This document shows, piece by piece, positions 44,185 through 52,874 of a DNA stretch of 64,000 bases. Location: contig CANRFN010000011.1 of NCBI GenBank assembly GCA_947629915.1, positions 1 through 64,000 of the forward strand, given 5' to 3'. Origin of the DNA: an uncultured Oscillospiraceae bacterium. Its GTDB lineage: Bacteria > Bacillota > Clostridia > Oscillospirales > Oscillospiraceae. The position numbers were made by a program, and so were the translations under genes. Numbering within the stretch: position 1 is the first letter of the stretch; each line of letters opens with the position of its first letter. Below the pieces are notes generated by a model. It saw only the letters and a list, made by a program, of their open reading frames with translations. It did not search any database and was not told the DNA's origin.

Positions 44185-44787
44185 CTATGCGTGATACAAG
44201 TACCGGCAGATGGGCTGCACCGAGCCCTGATAGGGTCCCGGCCCCTCCTTCTCCAGGACAAAGCCGCAGCGCTCCAGCACCTTCCGGGAGGCCAGATTGT
44301 CTGAAAGGCAGATCCCCGCGATCTCCGAGATCCCCAGGGCAGGCAGGATCTCCGGGAGAAATGCCTGCACCGCCTCTGCGGCATACCCCTGGCTTCGGTA
44401 CGCCTCCCCGATGTGATACCCGATCTCCCACTGGTCTGTGTCCTCCAGGGGAACCGCCTGCACCGCCTCTGCGGCATACCCCTGGCTTCGGTACGCCTCC
44501 CCGATGTGATACCCGATCTCCCACTGGTCTGTGTCCTCCAGGGGAACCGCCTGCACATAGCCGATGTTGGTGCCGTCCTGCAGCTGCACCGCAAGCACCT
44601 GGGGCCCGTTGCCGCTCATCCGGCAGATCAAGAGGAAGGCGATGGTCTCCGAGGCTTCCTCCGGCGTTGCAAAGACCTCGTCCGGGGTAAAGCGGCGGGT
44701 ATCCTCATCCAGGGAGTTGCGGGAGATATCCTCCGCCATGTTGAGGCGCAATTCGGTGATCTGCAGCCGTTTTGTCTCGATTTTCAT
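44185..44787 (-). CDS. GNAT acetyltransferase with internal 31-residue duplication
   Basis: 200 aa from ATG 44785-44787 (GGAGGCTG ahead). RimJ/RimL-type GNAT: IETKRLQITELRLNMAEDI at the start, IAGICLSDNLASRKVLERCGF near the end. A 31-residue block running from QAVPLEDTDQWEIG to YRSQGYAAEAV occurs twice in tandem, encoded by a perfect 93-bp repeat (44363-44455 and 44456-44548). The block includes acetyl-CoA-binding motif A. Without one copy the protein has a normal ~169 aa. Activity of the duplicated form is doubtful. Confidence 0.85.
   Translation of the reverse strand: MKIETKRLQITELRLNMAEDISRNSLDEDTRRFTPDEVFATPEEASETIAFLLICRMSGNGPQVLAVQLQDGTNIGYVQAVPLEDTDQWEIGYHIGEAYRSQGYAAEAVQAVPLEDTDQWEIGYHIGEAYRSQGYAAEAVQAFLPEILPALGISEIAGICLSDNLASRKVLERCGFVLEKEGPGPYQGSVQPICRYLYHA
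44363..44548. repeat. Perfect 93-bp tandem duplication inside GNAT gene
   Basis: Two head-to-tail identical 93-base units, in frame (31 codons). Lack of any divergence points to a very recent event or an assembly artefact. Confidence 0.95.
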
Positions 44788-44841
44788 AGATTCAGCCTCC
44801 AACGGGGCAAAAAGCCCGCCCTTTCGTTGTCTTGTGGACAG

Positions 44842-44870
44842 AGTATACACGGTCTGCAGGGAGATTGCAA
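44842..44870 (-). promoter_or_regulatory. Promoter of GNAT gene
   Basis: TTGCAA, 17-nt spacer, TATACT on the minus strand, 55 bases from the start codon. Confidence 0.75.
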
Positions 44871-44981
44871 CCTGCCGCGCATTCTCATCTCGATCCCTCT
44901 GTCTGGCCTATCCTGCCAAACCGTCCTTGTGTCTGCAGAAAATGGAATTTGATCTTGCAGTCTCTGCGGTGAGGGGGTAGA

Positions 44982-46541
44982 ATGCAGTATCATCGGAGAG
45001 AGAGGCGATGGTTCATGGGCGTACCAGAAGAGATCCGGCGGGTACCGCGGCCGAAGAACACCGTTGTGGTAGACACCGGCAGCAAGGGCGGCAAACGATA
45101 TGCGGTGCGGGAGAGAGCCGGAACAAAGTACATCCCAGGTGGCAACCCCCAGCCCATCAGCGGCAAGGTGATCGGGTACATCATAGACGGCAAGTACTGC
45201 CCAAGAGAGGAGCCGGTCCAGGAAAGGGCGGAGGCCAAGCCGCAACGGTCGCCGCAGCCCCAGTATCTGACCTACGGGGTCCCTGCACTGCTGCAGCCCA
45301 TGTCCCAGGATCTGCTGGCACAGCTTACTGCCGTGTATGGTTTGGTTGACGCAGAGAGCATACTGGCTTTCGCATCCCTGGAAGTGATGCTGAAGAGCAT
45401 CTCTGTGCTGTATCAGTCGGCCGACTTCGAAGAAACCCTGCAGACAAAATACGAAGAGTCCTTCTTTCGCGTCTACTATCCCAATGCCAAACTGTCTCCT
45501 CGGCACATATCAAACCTGCACAAGCGGATTCACGCAGACACCCGCAGCAGGCATGTCTGGAATGCAGTTCGTCTGAACACAGTGAAAGAGCGGGAGCACC
45601 TTGTAATCAGCAAGGGATACTACACCGTCCGCGATCCCGCATACATAGATGATCCAGACTCGCTTCTGATCCAGGACATCATGGTCTTGTATGCCTATTG
45701 TCTGGAGCGGTTGGAGCCGATCTGCTTTGAGATCTTCCCAGGAAAAGCGCCAATAGGCGCCGCATACCGTGCCTTCCTTCTGGACAACGACATCCGGCAG
45801 GGCATTCTTCTTACGGATTTAGATTTTCCCAGCGACAACATCCAGGACCTGCTGCAAGATCGCCCCGATCTTCACTTCATCTACGTACTGCCAGACGAAG
45901 ACCCGCGGATCTCCTCTATCCAGATACCGGGCGAGCAAGATCCGGCGCTGAAGTGCAATCTGGACATTCACTACGGAAAAAACGAGATGCCAGACGGCCA
46001 CTTTCTCTACGTGTTCCAGGACCTCTCCGAGGACGATGAAGAAGAGGATCCCTTCGATTTCTTCGGATTCTGGACCACATCAGAGGGAGATGAGGAAGAC
46101 AGGGAAGCGCCTCCCTTAGTGATCGAGAGCGATCTGGATGTTACACCGGACGAACTCTACGACAAGCTATTGAGCAGGATGCGGATGAATCGGAAACTGC
46201 AGTACCACAACACACTTGAATGTGTGGCAGCACCACGGTCTTTGATGCGCCCGTACCACTTTGGATCCACCTTTGTGGACTTTCTCGCCTCCATTCTCAA
46301 GGACAGGATCTGGCAAAAAGCCGCCGCTGTGAAATCGCTGCAGGACTACTCCTATTCCGGCATCATCAGCGAGCTCAAACTCACATACCGCCAGGCATAT
46401 GCCCCGCCTCCCACCGGCCGGGATGACCCGTACTGGGATCAGAGACCGGCCTACGGATTTAATGTCCTGGAGCAGCTGGGCGTCATCCCCAAGCAGAAGC
46501 GCAAACGGGGCCGGCCGTCCAACAGCGAGGATTCTGAATAA
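44982..46541 (+). CDS. DDE transposase-like protein (IS1634/IS4-type), orphan
   Basis: 519 aa; start ATG 44982 behind GAGGGGG, or ATG 45015. The N-terminus (KRYAVRERAGTKYIPGGNPQPISGKVIGYIIDGKYCP) resembles the N-terminal domain of IS1634-type transposases. The core has LLIQDIMVLYAYCLERLEPICFEIFPGKAP and GILLTDLDFPSDNIQDLL, in the places of the first Asp region and the D-x-G/F second Asp of IS4-like enzymes. The final catalytic Glu is not obvious, and an acidic insert (DLSEDDEEEDPFDFFGF) is present. No terminal inverted repeats were found around it, so it may be a relic or domesticated. Confidence 0.6.
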   Translation: MQYHRRERRWFMGVPEEIRRVPRPKNTVVVDTGSKGGKRYAVRERAGTKYIPGGNPQPISGKVIGYIIDGKYCPREEPVQERAEAKPQRSPQPQYLTYGVPALLQPMSQDLLAQLTAVYGLVDAESILAFASLEVMLKSISVLYQSADFEETLQTKYEESFFRVYYPNAKLSPRHISNLHKRIHADTRSRHVWNAVRLNTVKEREHLVISKGYYTVRDPAYIDDPDSLLIQDIMVLYAYCLERLEPICFEIFPGKAPIGAAYRAFLLDNDIRQGILLTDLDFPSDNIQDLLQDRPDLHFIYVLPDEDPRISSIQIPGEQDPALKCNLDIHYGKNEMPDGHFLYVFQDLSEDDEEEDPFDFFGFWTTSEGDEEDREAPPLVIESDLDVTPDELYDKLLSRMRMNRKLQYHNTLECVAAPRSLMRPYHFGSTFVDFLASILKDRIWQKAAAVKSLQDYSYSGIISELKLTYRQAYAPPPTGRDDPYWDQRPAYGFNVLEQLGVIPKQKRKRGRPSNSEDSE

Positions 46542-46569
46542 TCGCACCAAAACGCACCCGATCTGCGGC

Positions 46570-46612
46570 GATGGGCTGCTGCCTGGCCTCAGGCAGCAGC
46601 CCATCTTCTATT
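46570..46612 (+). terminator. Terminator after transposase-like gene
   Basis: 15-bp stem GATGGGCTGCTGCCT / AGGCAGCAGCCCATC with a 6-nt loop, then TTCTATT. Confidence 0.8.
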
Positions 46613-46663
46613 CGGATGCGGTGTGTCACCCTGTCTCCAGGGACCGCTTTCAAGCAAAAATGG

Positions 46664-48031
46664 TCAGGGGTTCTTCCTGGTGTGCTCCCGGATCACCTGC
46701 ATGATGGCCTTGTCATCGTAGAAGGCGTAGATCACCACGGAGATGGCCACAAACACCATGGCCACCAGTGCGGTCTGCCGGATGCCCTCGCTGGTGGCGG
46801 CGCCGGTACCGTCTGCCCCCTTGCCCAAAAGCAGCGAGCAGCACACCGCCACAATGGCCTGGCAGAGTTTGTTGGCAAAGTTCCGGGCGGCAAAGAACAT
46901 GCCCGCCCGGTTCTGTCCGGTGAGGATGGTGTCGTACTGGGCCAGATCGGCGAAGATGGAGGCAGGGATGATGTTGGTGATGGCGATGGGGAACGCGATC
47001 ACAAGGCCGATCAGGATGGCGAAGGCGGGCCCGCCGATGAGGTTGATCACCACCTTGTAGTTGAAGATGGCGCAGTAGAGGATCACGTAGGTGATGCAGG
47101 CCCCCAGCAGCATGGGCTTCTTCCCCACCCGCCGGGCCAGGATGTTCACCAGCGGGTATGTCATGACGCCCACGGCGATGGAGATCACCGAGACGATGGT
47201 CACCCAGGTGTCCCCCAGGGCCAGGAGGTTGGTGATGTAATACACCTCGGCGGTGTTGAAGAAGGTGAAGGCGATCCACATCACGAGAAAACCCACGGTG
47301 ATGATGGCGAAGTTGGGATAGGAGGCAGTGGCCTTCAGGGCGTCCCAGATGGACTGGTGGTACGGCTTGGACTCCACGTAGTCCTTCTCCCGGATCACAA
47401 AGGAGGGGATCAGGGCCGCGATGGCGCCAACCACGCAGAACACGGAGAAGGGAATCCGCAGGGCCCAAATCTCCGCCACGCCGCTGCCCATGAGCATGCT
47501 CTTGAACATGGAGGTGCAGAACACCAGGGCGCTGGAGATCACGTACAGCAGGCTGTTGATGGTGTACAGGAACACCCGGCGGGCGGGGTCTGTCATGACC
47601 TCCGCCTGGAGGGCACTGTACGGGATGTTGTAGAAGGTGGAGGCCAGGTAGTAGAGGATCAGCATGGCGCCCACCCACACCGCGTTCACCATGGACGTGC
47701 CCTGCACCGGCGGGAAGAACACCAGCAGGCACAGCAGTCCATAGGGGATGGCGGCCCAGCGCATGAACACCACTCGGCGGCCCAGAGGAGACTTGCAGTT
47801 GTCCGAGAGGCTGGCCACCCACGGGTCTGTTACCGCGTCCACCACGGTGCCGATACCCCGGATCACCGCCATGGTGAGGGCAGCGTTCAGGAAAAACTGG
47901 GGCAAGGTGGTGTTGGAGTTGGTGGGGATGAAGAAGGTGAGCAGATAGCTCGTGATGATGCCGCCGATGAGGCCCCGGGAGAAGTCTCCCAGACACAGGG
48001 CAAAGATGCGGCCATTGGTAATCTGTTTCAT
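46664..48031 (-). CDS. GPH-family (glycoside/pentoside/hexuronide) cation symporter
   Basis: A 455-aa membrane protein with 12 segments. The GPH signature is seen in GTVVDAVTDPWVASLSDNCKSPLGRRVVFM and in TGQNRAGMFFAARNFANKLCQAI. It imports a sugar or glycoside with a cation; the substrate is unknown. Its start overlaps the stop of the aminopeptidase gene by 4 bases, so the pair is co-translated. Confidence 0.92.
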   Translation of the reverse strand: MKQITNGRIFALCLGDFSRGLIGGIITSYLLTFFIPTNSNTTLPQFFLNAALTMAVIRGIGTVVDAVTDPWVASLSDNCKSPLGRRVVFMRWAAIPYGLLCLLVFFPPVQGTSMVNAVWVGAMLILYYLASTFYNIPYSALQAEVMTDPARRVFLYTINSLLYVISSALVFCTSMFKSMLMGSGVAEIWALRIPFSVFCVVGAIAALIPSFVIREKDYVESKPYHQSIWDALKATASYPNFAIITVGFLVMWIAFTFFNTAEVYYITNLLALGDTWVTIVSVISIAVGVMTYPLVNILARRVGKKPMLLGACITYVILYCAIFNYKVVINLIGGPAFAILIGLVIAFPIAITNIIPASIFADLAQYDTILTGQNRAGMFFAARNFANKLCQAIVAVCCSLLLGKGADGTGAATSEGIRQTALVAMVFVAISVVIYAFYDDKAIMQVIREHTRKNP

Positions 48032-49011
48032 GATGTGGGCTCCTCTCTCTCCAAGGTCAGGAACTTGTCCCGCAGGGCCTGCTTGAACTTCTCCGGCTCC
48101 TCCCCCAGGGGGCCATGGGCGGAGTGCTCAAACCAGATGAGGTCCTTGTCCGGCGCCTCGATCACATCGTAGTACGCCTGGATCAGAGAGGACGGGGTGT
48201 TCTGGTCCAGCCGCCCCTGGAAGATGTAGTACGGCATGGCAAAGGTGTGGGGTCCCTCCAGGAAGTTGTAGTGGACGATGGTGGGCCACATCTGCATGAG
48301 GCAGATGGAGTACCCCTGGGCGGTGCCCCACTTCTCCCGGAGAGACAGCTCCTTGGACTTCAGGATGGGCAATACCGTCCCCTTGAAATAGCCGGTCTTC
48401 TTCACGCTGTGGCCCCCGTACTTGCTGAGCAGTCTCCGCTGTGTCATCAGGCCCTCGAGCACCGGCTCATACTGTCCCTCCACCGGCGGGCCGATGCGGT
48501 TCAGGGTAGCGATGTCCTTCAGCTTGCCCGCCTCTATGGCCTTGTCCATGGTGTAGGCCCAGCTGCGGTTCTCGTTCTCCACCCCGTCCACCACCTGGCC
48601 GTACCCGATGTACCCCGCCACCTTGTCCGGGTAGCGGTCGCAGACGAAGGTGCCGAGCTCGGTGCCCCAGCTGCCGCCCAGAAGGTACACCTTCTTCTTG
48701 CCGAGGGTGCTGCAGAGCCAGTCGATGAGCTCCCCGCAGTCCTCCACCAGCCGGTCCAGGGTGAGGGTCTCAGGCGGGCAGTCGAAATAGGATCCGCCGG
48801 TGCCCCGCTGGTCCCAGGCCACCACGATGAAGTCCTCCGCCAGATCCAGGTGCCGCTCCGCGATTCCGTGGCGGTTGGGGATGCCGGGCCCGCCGTGGAG
48901 AATCAGCAGCACCGGGTTTTCCGGGCGGCTTCCCCAGAGGTGGACCGTCTGGGGCAGATCCCCCAGCACTACCTGGTCTTTCCGGTCTATGGTAAACCGC
49001 TTCTCGGGCAT
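48028..49011 (-). CDS. Alpha/beta hydrolase, prolyl aminopeptidase-like (S33)
   Basis: 327 aa. LLILHGGPGIPN is the oxyanion motif, VVAWDQRGTGGS follows, and the nucleophile elbow is LLGGSWGTELG; the C-terminal His is in FEHSAHGPLGEEPEKF. These features match prolyl iminopeptidases, which release N-terminal proline, though related esterases look alike. It is co-translated with the GPH transporter. Confidence 0.85.
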   Translation of the reverse strand: MPEKRFTIDRKDQVVLGDLPQTVHLWGSRPENPVLLILHGGPGIPNRHGIAERHLDLAEDFIVVAWDQRGTGGSYFDCPPETLTLDRLVEDCGELIDWLCSTLGKKKVYLLGGSWGTELGTFVCDRYPDKVAGYIGYGQVVDGVENENRSWAYTMDKAIEAGKLKDIATLNRIGPPVEGQYEPVLEGLMTQRRLLSKYGGHSVKKTGYFKGTVLPILKSKELSLREKWGTAQGYSICLMQMWPTIVHYNFLEGPHTFAMPYYIFQGRLDQNTPSSLIQAYYDVIEAPDKDLIWFEHSAHGPLGEEPEKFKQALRDKFLTLEREEPTS

Positions 49012-49138
49012 GGCCGATCTCTCCTTCCAGCGTCTGCAATCTCATGTGTTTCTGCACCCAGTATACCAGCCTCCGGCCCGCAAAAATTGATGGATCGACC
49101 ATTTTTCTTGTCAATCTGTCCTTTTCTTCCAGGATTTC

Positions 49139-49167
49139 TTGCAGCGGGCCCCCGGTGCCGGTACAAT
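49139..49167 (+). promoter_or_regulatory. Promoter of membrane protein/M20 peptidase operon
   Basis: TTGCAG, 17-nt spacer, TACAAT, 33 bases before the GTG start. Confidence 0.75.
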
Positions 49168-49199
49168 TGAGGCAAATTCCACTGCAGGAGGGATGCTTC

Positions 49200-49937
49200 G
49201 TGACCTTTGATATCAACGCCCCGATTCTCTTTGTGCTGGCCGGCATCATCATCGCCGCCGTGCTGGCCCAGTCCGTCTATTTCCTGGTGAAGGCCTGGCG
49301 CCGGGCCGCCGCCATCGGGATGGACATGGCCAAACTCAAACGGATCGCCCGCACCGCCGCGGTGTTCACCATTGCCCCGGCGGTGGCCATCGTGATCAGC
49401 GTCATCGCCCTGGCAAAAGATCTGGGGCTGCCCCTCCCCTGGCTGCGGCTCAGCGTGGTGGGCTCCATGTCCTATGAGACCATCGCCGCCACCAACGCGG
49501 AGAGCGCCATGGGTCTGGTCTTCGGACAGGTCTCCTCTCTCACCGCGTCCCAGTACGTCACCATCGTGTCTGTCATGACAGTCAGCATCATGGTGGGTAT
49601 CTGGCTGGTGCCCCTCATCGGCAAGAAGCTCCAGACCGGCCTCATCTCCCTGGAGAACCGGGACAAGAAGTGGAGCGACATCTTCTCCTCCGCCATGTTC
49701 ATCGGCATGATCTCTGCCTTTCTGGGCTATGTCTTCTGCGATTTCTCCACCGTCTTCTCGGGGAACCTGTCCGGCCTGATCCCGCCCCTGGTGATGCTGG
49801 TGTCCGCTCTCGTGATGTGCCTCTGCGGCATCGCGGTGAAGAAGATTCAAAAGCCCTGGATCTCAGACTACGCCCTGCCCATCAGCCTGGTGGTTGGAAT
49901 GGCCAGCGCCATTCCCATCACGGCACTGCTGCACTGA
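49200..49937 (+). CDS. DUF5058-like membrane protein
   Basis: 245 aa from GTG 49200 (GGAGGGA 7 nt ahead). About six hydrophobic segments; a cytoplasmic loop carries WRRAAAIGMDMAKLKRIARTA and a conserved-looking LRLSVVGSMSYETIAATNAESAMG. I associate this with the DUF5058 family, of unknown function. It starts a three-gene unit with another membrane protein and an M20 peptidase, so the two membrane proteins may be one transporter. Confidence 0.7.
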   Translation: MTFDINAPILFVLAGIIIAAVLAQSVYFLVKAWRRAAAIGMDMAKLKRIARTAAVFTIAPAVAIVISVIALAKDLGLPLPWLRLSVVGSMSYETIAATNAESAMGLVFGQVSSLTASQYVTIVSVMTVSIMVGIWLVPLIGKKLQTGLISLENRDKKWSDIFSSAMFIGMISAFLGYVFCDFSTVFSGNLSGLIPPLVMLVSALVMCLCGIAVKKIQKPWISDYALPISLVVGMASAIPITALLH

Positions 49938-49951
49938 AGGAGGTACCTGTG

Positions 49952-50617
49952 ATGCACAAGAAGCTCTCCTATATGGACTCCGTCCACCGGGACGGCCGGA
50001 TCTGGAACCTCTCCATGATGGTGCTGCTGTTCCTCTTTCCCATCGCCATCATGGTCCTCTATCACGCCTTGCCGGACTGGCACGGCTTTCTCATGGGTCT
50101 CATCGCCACCGCTCCCATGTACTGGGCCGTGGCGGTGGTGGAGACCTTCACCTACGTCCCCATGCTCGGCGCCGGCGGGTCCTACCTGTCCTTCGTCACC
50201 GGCAACATCTCCAACTTGAAGCTGCCGGTGGCCCTGAACGCTCTGGAGCAGGCGGACGTGAAGGTGAACTCCGAAGAGGGCGAGCTGGTGTCCACCATCG
50301 CCATCGCGGTGTCCAGCATCGTCACCACCCTGATCATTCTCCTGGGTGTTCTCCTCATCGTCCCCCTCACCCCCATTCTCAACGCGCCCATCCTGGAGCC
50401 CGCCTTTGCCCAGATCCTCCCCGCCCTTTTCGGCGGCCTAGGCGTGGTGTTCATCTCCAAGAACTGGAAGATCTCCGTGGCCCCCATTGTGCTGATGCTG
50501 GTGCTCTTCATCGCCGTCCCCGCCCTGAATGCCGGTACCGTGGGCATCATGGTGCCGGTGGGCGTGCTCTTCACCCTGGCGGTGAGCCGCATCCTGTACA
50601 AAAAGGGCCTGCTGTGA
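49952..50617 (+). CDS. Membrane protein of unknown function, partner of DUF5058-like protein
   Basis: 221 aa with about five hydrophobic segments (MMVLLFLFPIAIMVLYHAL, WAVAVVETFTYVPMLGAGGSYL, IAIAVSSIVTTLIILLGVLLI, and two C-terminal). The motif GAGGSYLSFVTGNISNLKLPVAL looks like a conserved re-entrant or substrate loop. AAGGAGG is 8 nt ahead of the ATG; a GTG one codon earlier is possible. 14 bases separate it from the preceding gene and 15 from the peptidase. Confidence 0.75.
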   Translation: MHKKLSYMDSVHRDGRIWNLSMMVLLFLFPIAIMVLYHALPDWHGFLMGLIATAPMYWAVAVVETFTYVPMLGAGGSYLSFVTGNISNLKLPVALNALEQADVKVNSEEGELVSTIAIAVSSIVTTLIILLGVLLIVPLTPILNAPILEPAFAQILPALFGGLGVVFISKNWKISVAPIVLMLVLFIAVPALNAGTVGIMVPVGVLFTLAVSRILYKKGLL

Positions 50618-50632
50618 GGAGGGGGGAGAGAA

Positions 50633-52072
50633 ATGCCTGTCCTGATTCTGCTTCTGGTGGTCCTTGTCCTGCTGCTGCTCATCATTGTCCTCCGCACCCT
50701 CCGCTTTACCCCGCAGCCCGCCGAGGAGATCCCGCTGGACCCGGTCTCCTTTGACGAGCACGCCGCAGAGCAGTCCCTCGCCGCTCTGGTCCAGTGCAAG
50801 ACCGTGTCCTACACAGACCACAGCCTGGAGGACGATGGCGAATTTGAGAAGCTCATCGGCCTCTTGCCCACCCTCTATCCCCTGGTGTTTCAGCACTGCA
50901 CCTTCCAGCGCCTCCCGGACCGGGCCCTGCTGTTTCACTGGAAGGGCAAGGACGCCTCCGGAGACCCGGCGGTGCTCATGGCCCACTACGATGTGGTCCC
51001 GGTGGAGGAGGAGAACTGGGAGAAGCCGCCCTTTTCCGCCCAGATTGAAGACGGTGTCATGTGGGGCAGAGGCACCCTGGACACCAAGGTCACCTTCAAC
51101 GGCATCCTCTTTGCGGCCAACACTCTGCTGTTTCAGGGCTTCACCCCGGCACAGGACGTGTACTTCGCCTTCTCCGGGGGCGAGGAGGTCAACGGCATGG
51201 GGGCCGTCCGGATCGTGGAGTGGTTCCAGCAGCACAATATCACCCCGTCCATGGTGGTGGACGAGGGCGGCGCCGTGGTGCAGGATGTGTTCCCGGGCGT
51301 GAAAGAGCCCTGTGCCCTCATCGGCATCGCGGAAAAGGGCATGCTGAACCTGGAGTACAAGATCTCCTCCTCCGGCGGCCACGCCTCCGCCCCGGCACCC
51401 CACACACCTGTGGGCAGACTGGCCGCCGCCTGCACCAAGGTAGAGAGCCATCCCTTCCCCTTCCACATCACAAAGCCCGTGCAGGAGATGTTCCAGCGCC
51501 TGGGCCGCCACTCCACCCTCCTCTATCGGATGATCTTTGCCAACCTCTGGTGCTTCGGCCCGGTGCTGGACCTGGTGTGCAAGAAGTCCGGCGGCGAGCT
51601 AAACGCCTTGGTGCGCACCACCGTTGCCTTCACCCAGATGGCCGGCAGCAAGGCCCCCAACGTGATTCCGCCCTCCGCCTCACTGGTGGCCAACATGCGG
51701 CTGAACCCGGAGGACAGCGTGGCCTCCGCGGTGGAGTACATCCGCCAGACCATCGGGGACGAGGACATCGCCCTCACCGTGATGGACCACATGGAGCCCA
51801 GTCCCATCTCCCGGACGGACTGCGATGGCTGGCACAAGGTGGCCAATGCGGTGGCCGCCACCTGGCCCGGCTCTCTCATCTCCCCATACCTGATGGTCCA
51901 GTGCTCCGATAGCCGCCACTACCGGGACCTCTCGGACAAGGTGTATCGCTTCTCCGCCATGGACCTCACCAGCGAGGAGCGGAAGACCATCCACGGCAAC
52001 AACGAGCGGATCCGCCTGGAGTGTCTGCACCGGTCTGTGGTCTTCTTTCTCCATCTGCTGCAGCAGTGTTGA
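50633..52072 (+). CDS. M20-family metallopeptidase, membrane-anchored
   Basis: 479 aa. A hydrophobic N-terminus (ILLLVVLVLLLLIIVL, residues ~4-20) anchors it. Metal-site motifs are LMAHYDVVPV (His), MWGRGTLDTKVT (bridging Asp), FSGGEEVNGMG (Glu-Glu) and MVVDEGG. The pattern is that of the carboxypeptidase PM20D1/CPS1-like branch, which cleaves dipeptides or N-acyl amino acids. Third gene of the unit with two membrane proteins, suggesting uptake plus hydrolysis of the same compound (inference). Confidence 0.9.
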   Translation: MPVLILLLVVLVLLLLIIVLRTLRFTPQPAEEIPLDPVSFDEHAAEQSLAALVQCKTVSYTDHSLEDDGEFEKLIGLLPTLYPLVFQHCTFQRLPDRALLFHWKGKDASGDPAVLMAHYDVVPVEEENWEKPPFSAQIEDGVMWGRGTLDTKVTFNGILFAANTLLFQGFTPAQDVYFAFSGGEEVNGMGAVRIVEWFQQHNITPSMVVDEGGAVVQDVFPGVKEPCALIGIAEKGMLNLEYKISSSGGHASAPAPHTPVGRLAAACTKVESHPFPFHITKPVQEMFQRLGRHSTLLYRMIFANLWCFGPVLDLVCKKSGGELNALVRTTVAFTQMAGSKAPNVIPPSASLVANMRLNPEDSVASAVEYIRQTIGDEDIALTVMDHMEPSPISRTDCDGWHKVANAVAATWPGSLISPYLMVQCSDSRHYRDLSDKVYRFSAMDLTSEERKTIHGNNERIRLECLHRSVVFFLHLLQQC

Positions 52073-52151
52073 GTTCCCCACCCATTTTGCCCTTTTCTCC
52101 GGGAGAGCGCAGCCGCCGCCATCCGGATGCGCTTCGCCCCGTCCGGCCAAC

Positions 52152-52197
52152 AAAAATACGCCAACAGCCGCCCGGTCCGGGCGGCTGTTGGCGTATT
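52152..52197 (-). terminator. Long perfect terminator of thiamine operon
   Basis: 21-bp perfect palindromic stem (52155-52175 with 52177-52197) followed on the minus strand by TTTTTG. It also lies 80 bases past the convergent M20 gene. Confidence 0.92.
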
Positions 52198-52229
52198 CGG
52201 CGGCTTTGCACCGCCAAAATGGATTGTGT

Positions 52230-52874
52230 TCAGACCCGCTGTCCCTCCGGCGGCCGGTCTACCTGGATCAGCAGCAATATGCCCTCCCGGAGTGAGACCA
52301 CAGCGGTCTCCCCGGGCAGCACCTCGTTGCTCACCCCGTACTGGTACTCCGGCGGGATCTCCGCGTTGTCCAGGAGGTACTTTGCGTGCTGAATGGTTAC
52401 CCCGTGGGCGGAGCCGTCTATGTTCAGAAGGGAGAAGAAGCTGCAGGTGTCCGGGATGGAGACCGGCTCCCGGGAGACGAGGGACATGGTGGAGTAGTCG
52501 TCATCGATGGCGCCGGTACAGCCCCGGTGGTTCAGCATCACGAGGATATAGACGTTGCCCAGGGTGTGGTCCAGCCTGGCGCCAACCACCCCCACCAGCA
52601 GAAAGTCGGTAAAGCCCCGCTGCAGCGCCGTCTTTACCGCGAACACGGTGTCCGTGTCGTCCTTCACCGTGGGCAGCTCGATGGTCTCCACCGCCATGTG
52701 GGGGTTCTGGGCGGAGTCAAAATCGCCCACGATCAGGTCCGGCTGCACCCCCAGGGGCTCCAGGTGCCGGAGGCCGCTGTCGCAAAAGATCAGAAAGTCG
52801 TCCGGCCGCAGCTTGGACCGGATCCGGGGATAGTTCCCGATGGGGGCCCCGCCGATGATCACACAGCGTCTCAT
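52230..52874 (-). CDS. thiN: Thiamine pyrophosphokinase
   Basis: Transfers pyrophosphate from ATP to free thiamine to give TPP. 214 aa from ATG 52872-52874. IFCDSGLRHLEPLGVQPDLIVGDFDS, LPTVKDDTDTVFAVKTAL and VGARLDHTLGN are the family motifs. The start overlaps the tenA stop. Last gene of the thi operon; since it uses thiamine, not thiamine phosphate, the operon needs a phosphatase step before it. Confidence 0.94.
   Translation of the reverse strand: MRRCVIIGGAPIGNYPRIRSKLRPDDFLIFCDSGLRHLEPLGVQPDLIVGDFDSAQNPHMAVETIELPTVKDDTDTVFAVKTALQRGFTDFLLVGVVGARLDHTLGNVYILVMLNHRGCTGAIDDDYSTMSLVSREPVSIPDTCSFFSLLNIDGSAHGVTIQHAKYLLDNAEIPPEYQYGVSNEVLPGETAVVSLREGILLLIQVDRPPEGQRV

Noticed and set aside
46571..48172. 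Plus-strand open frame of over 500 codons opposite the GPH transporter
   Set aside because: Translation is dominated by Gly, His and Asp without domains; the opposite strand encodes a clear transporter.
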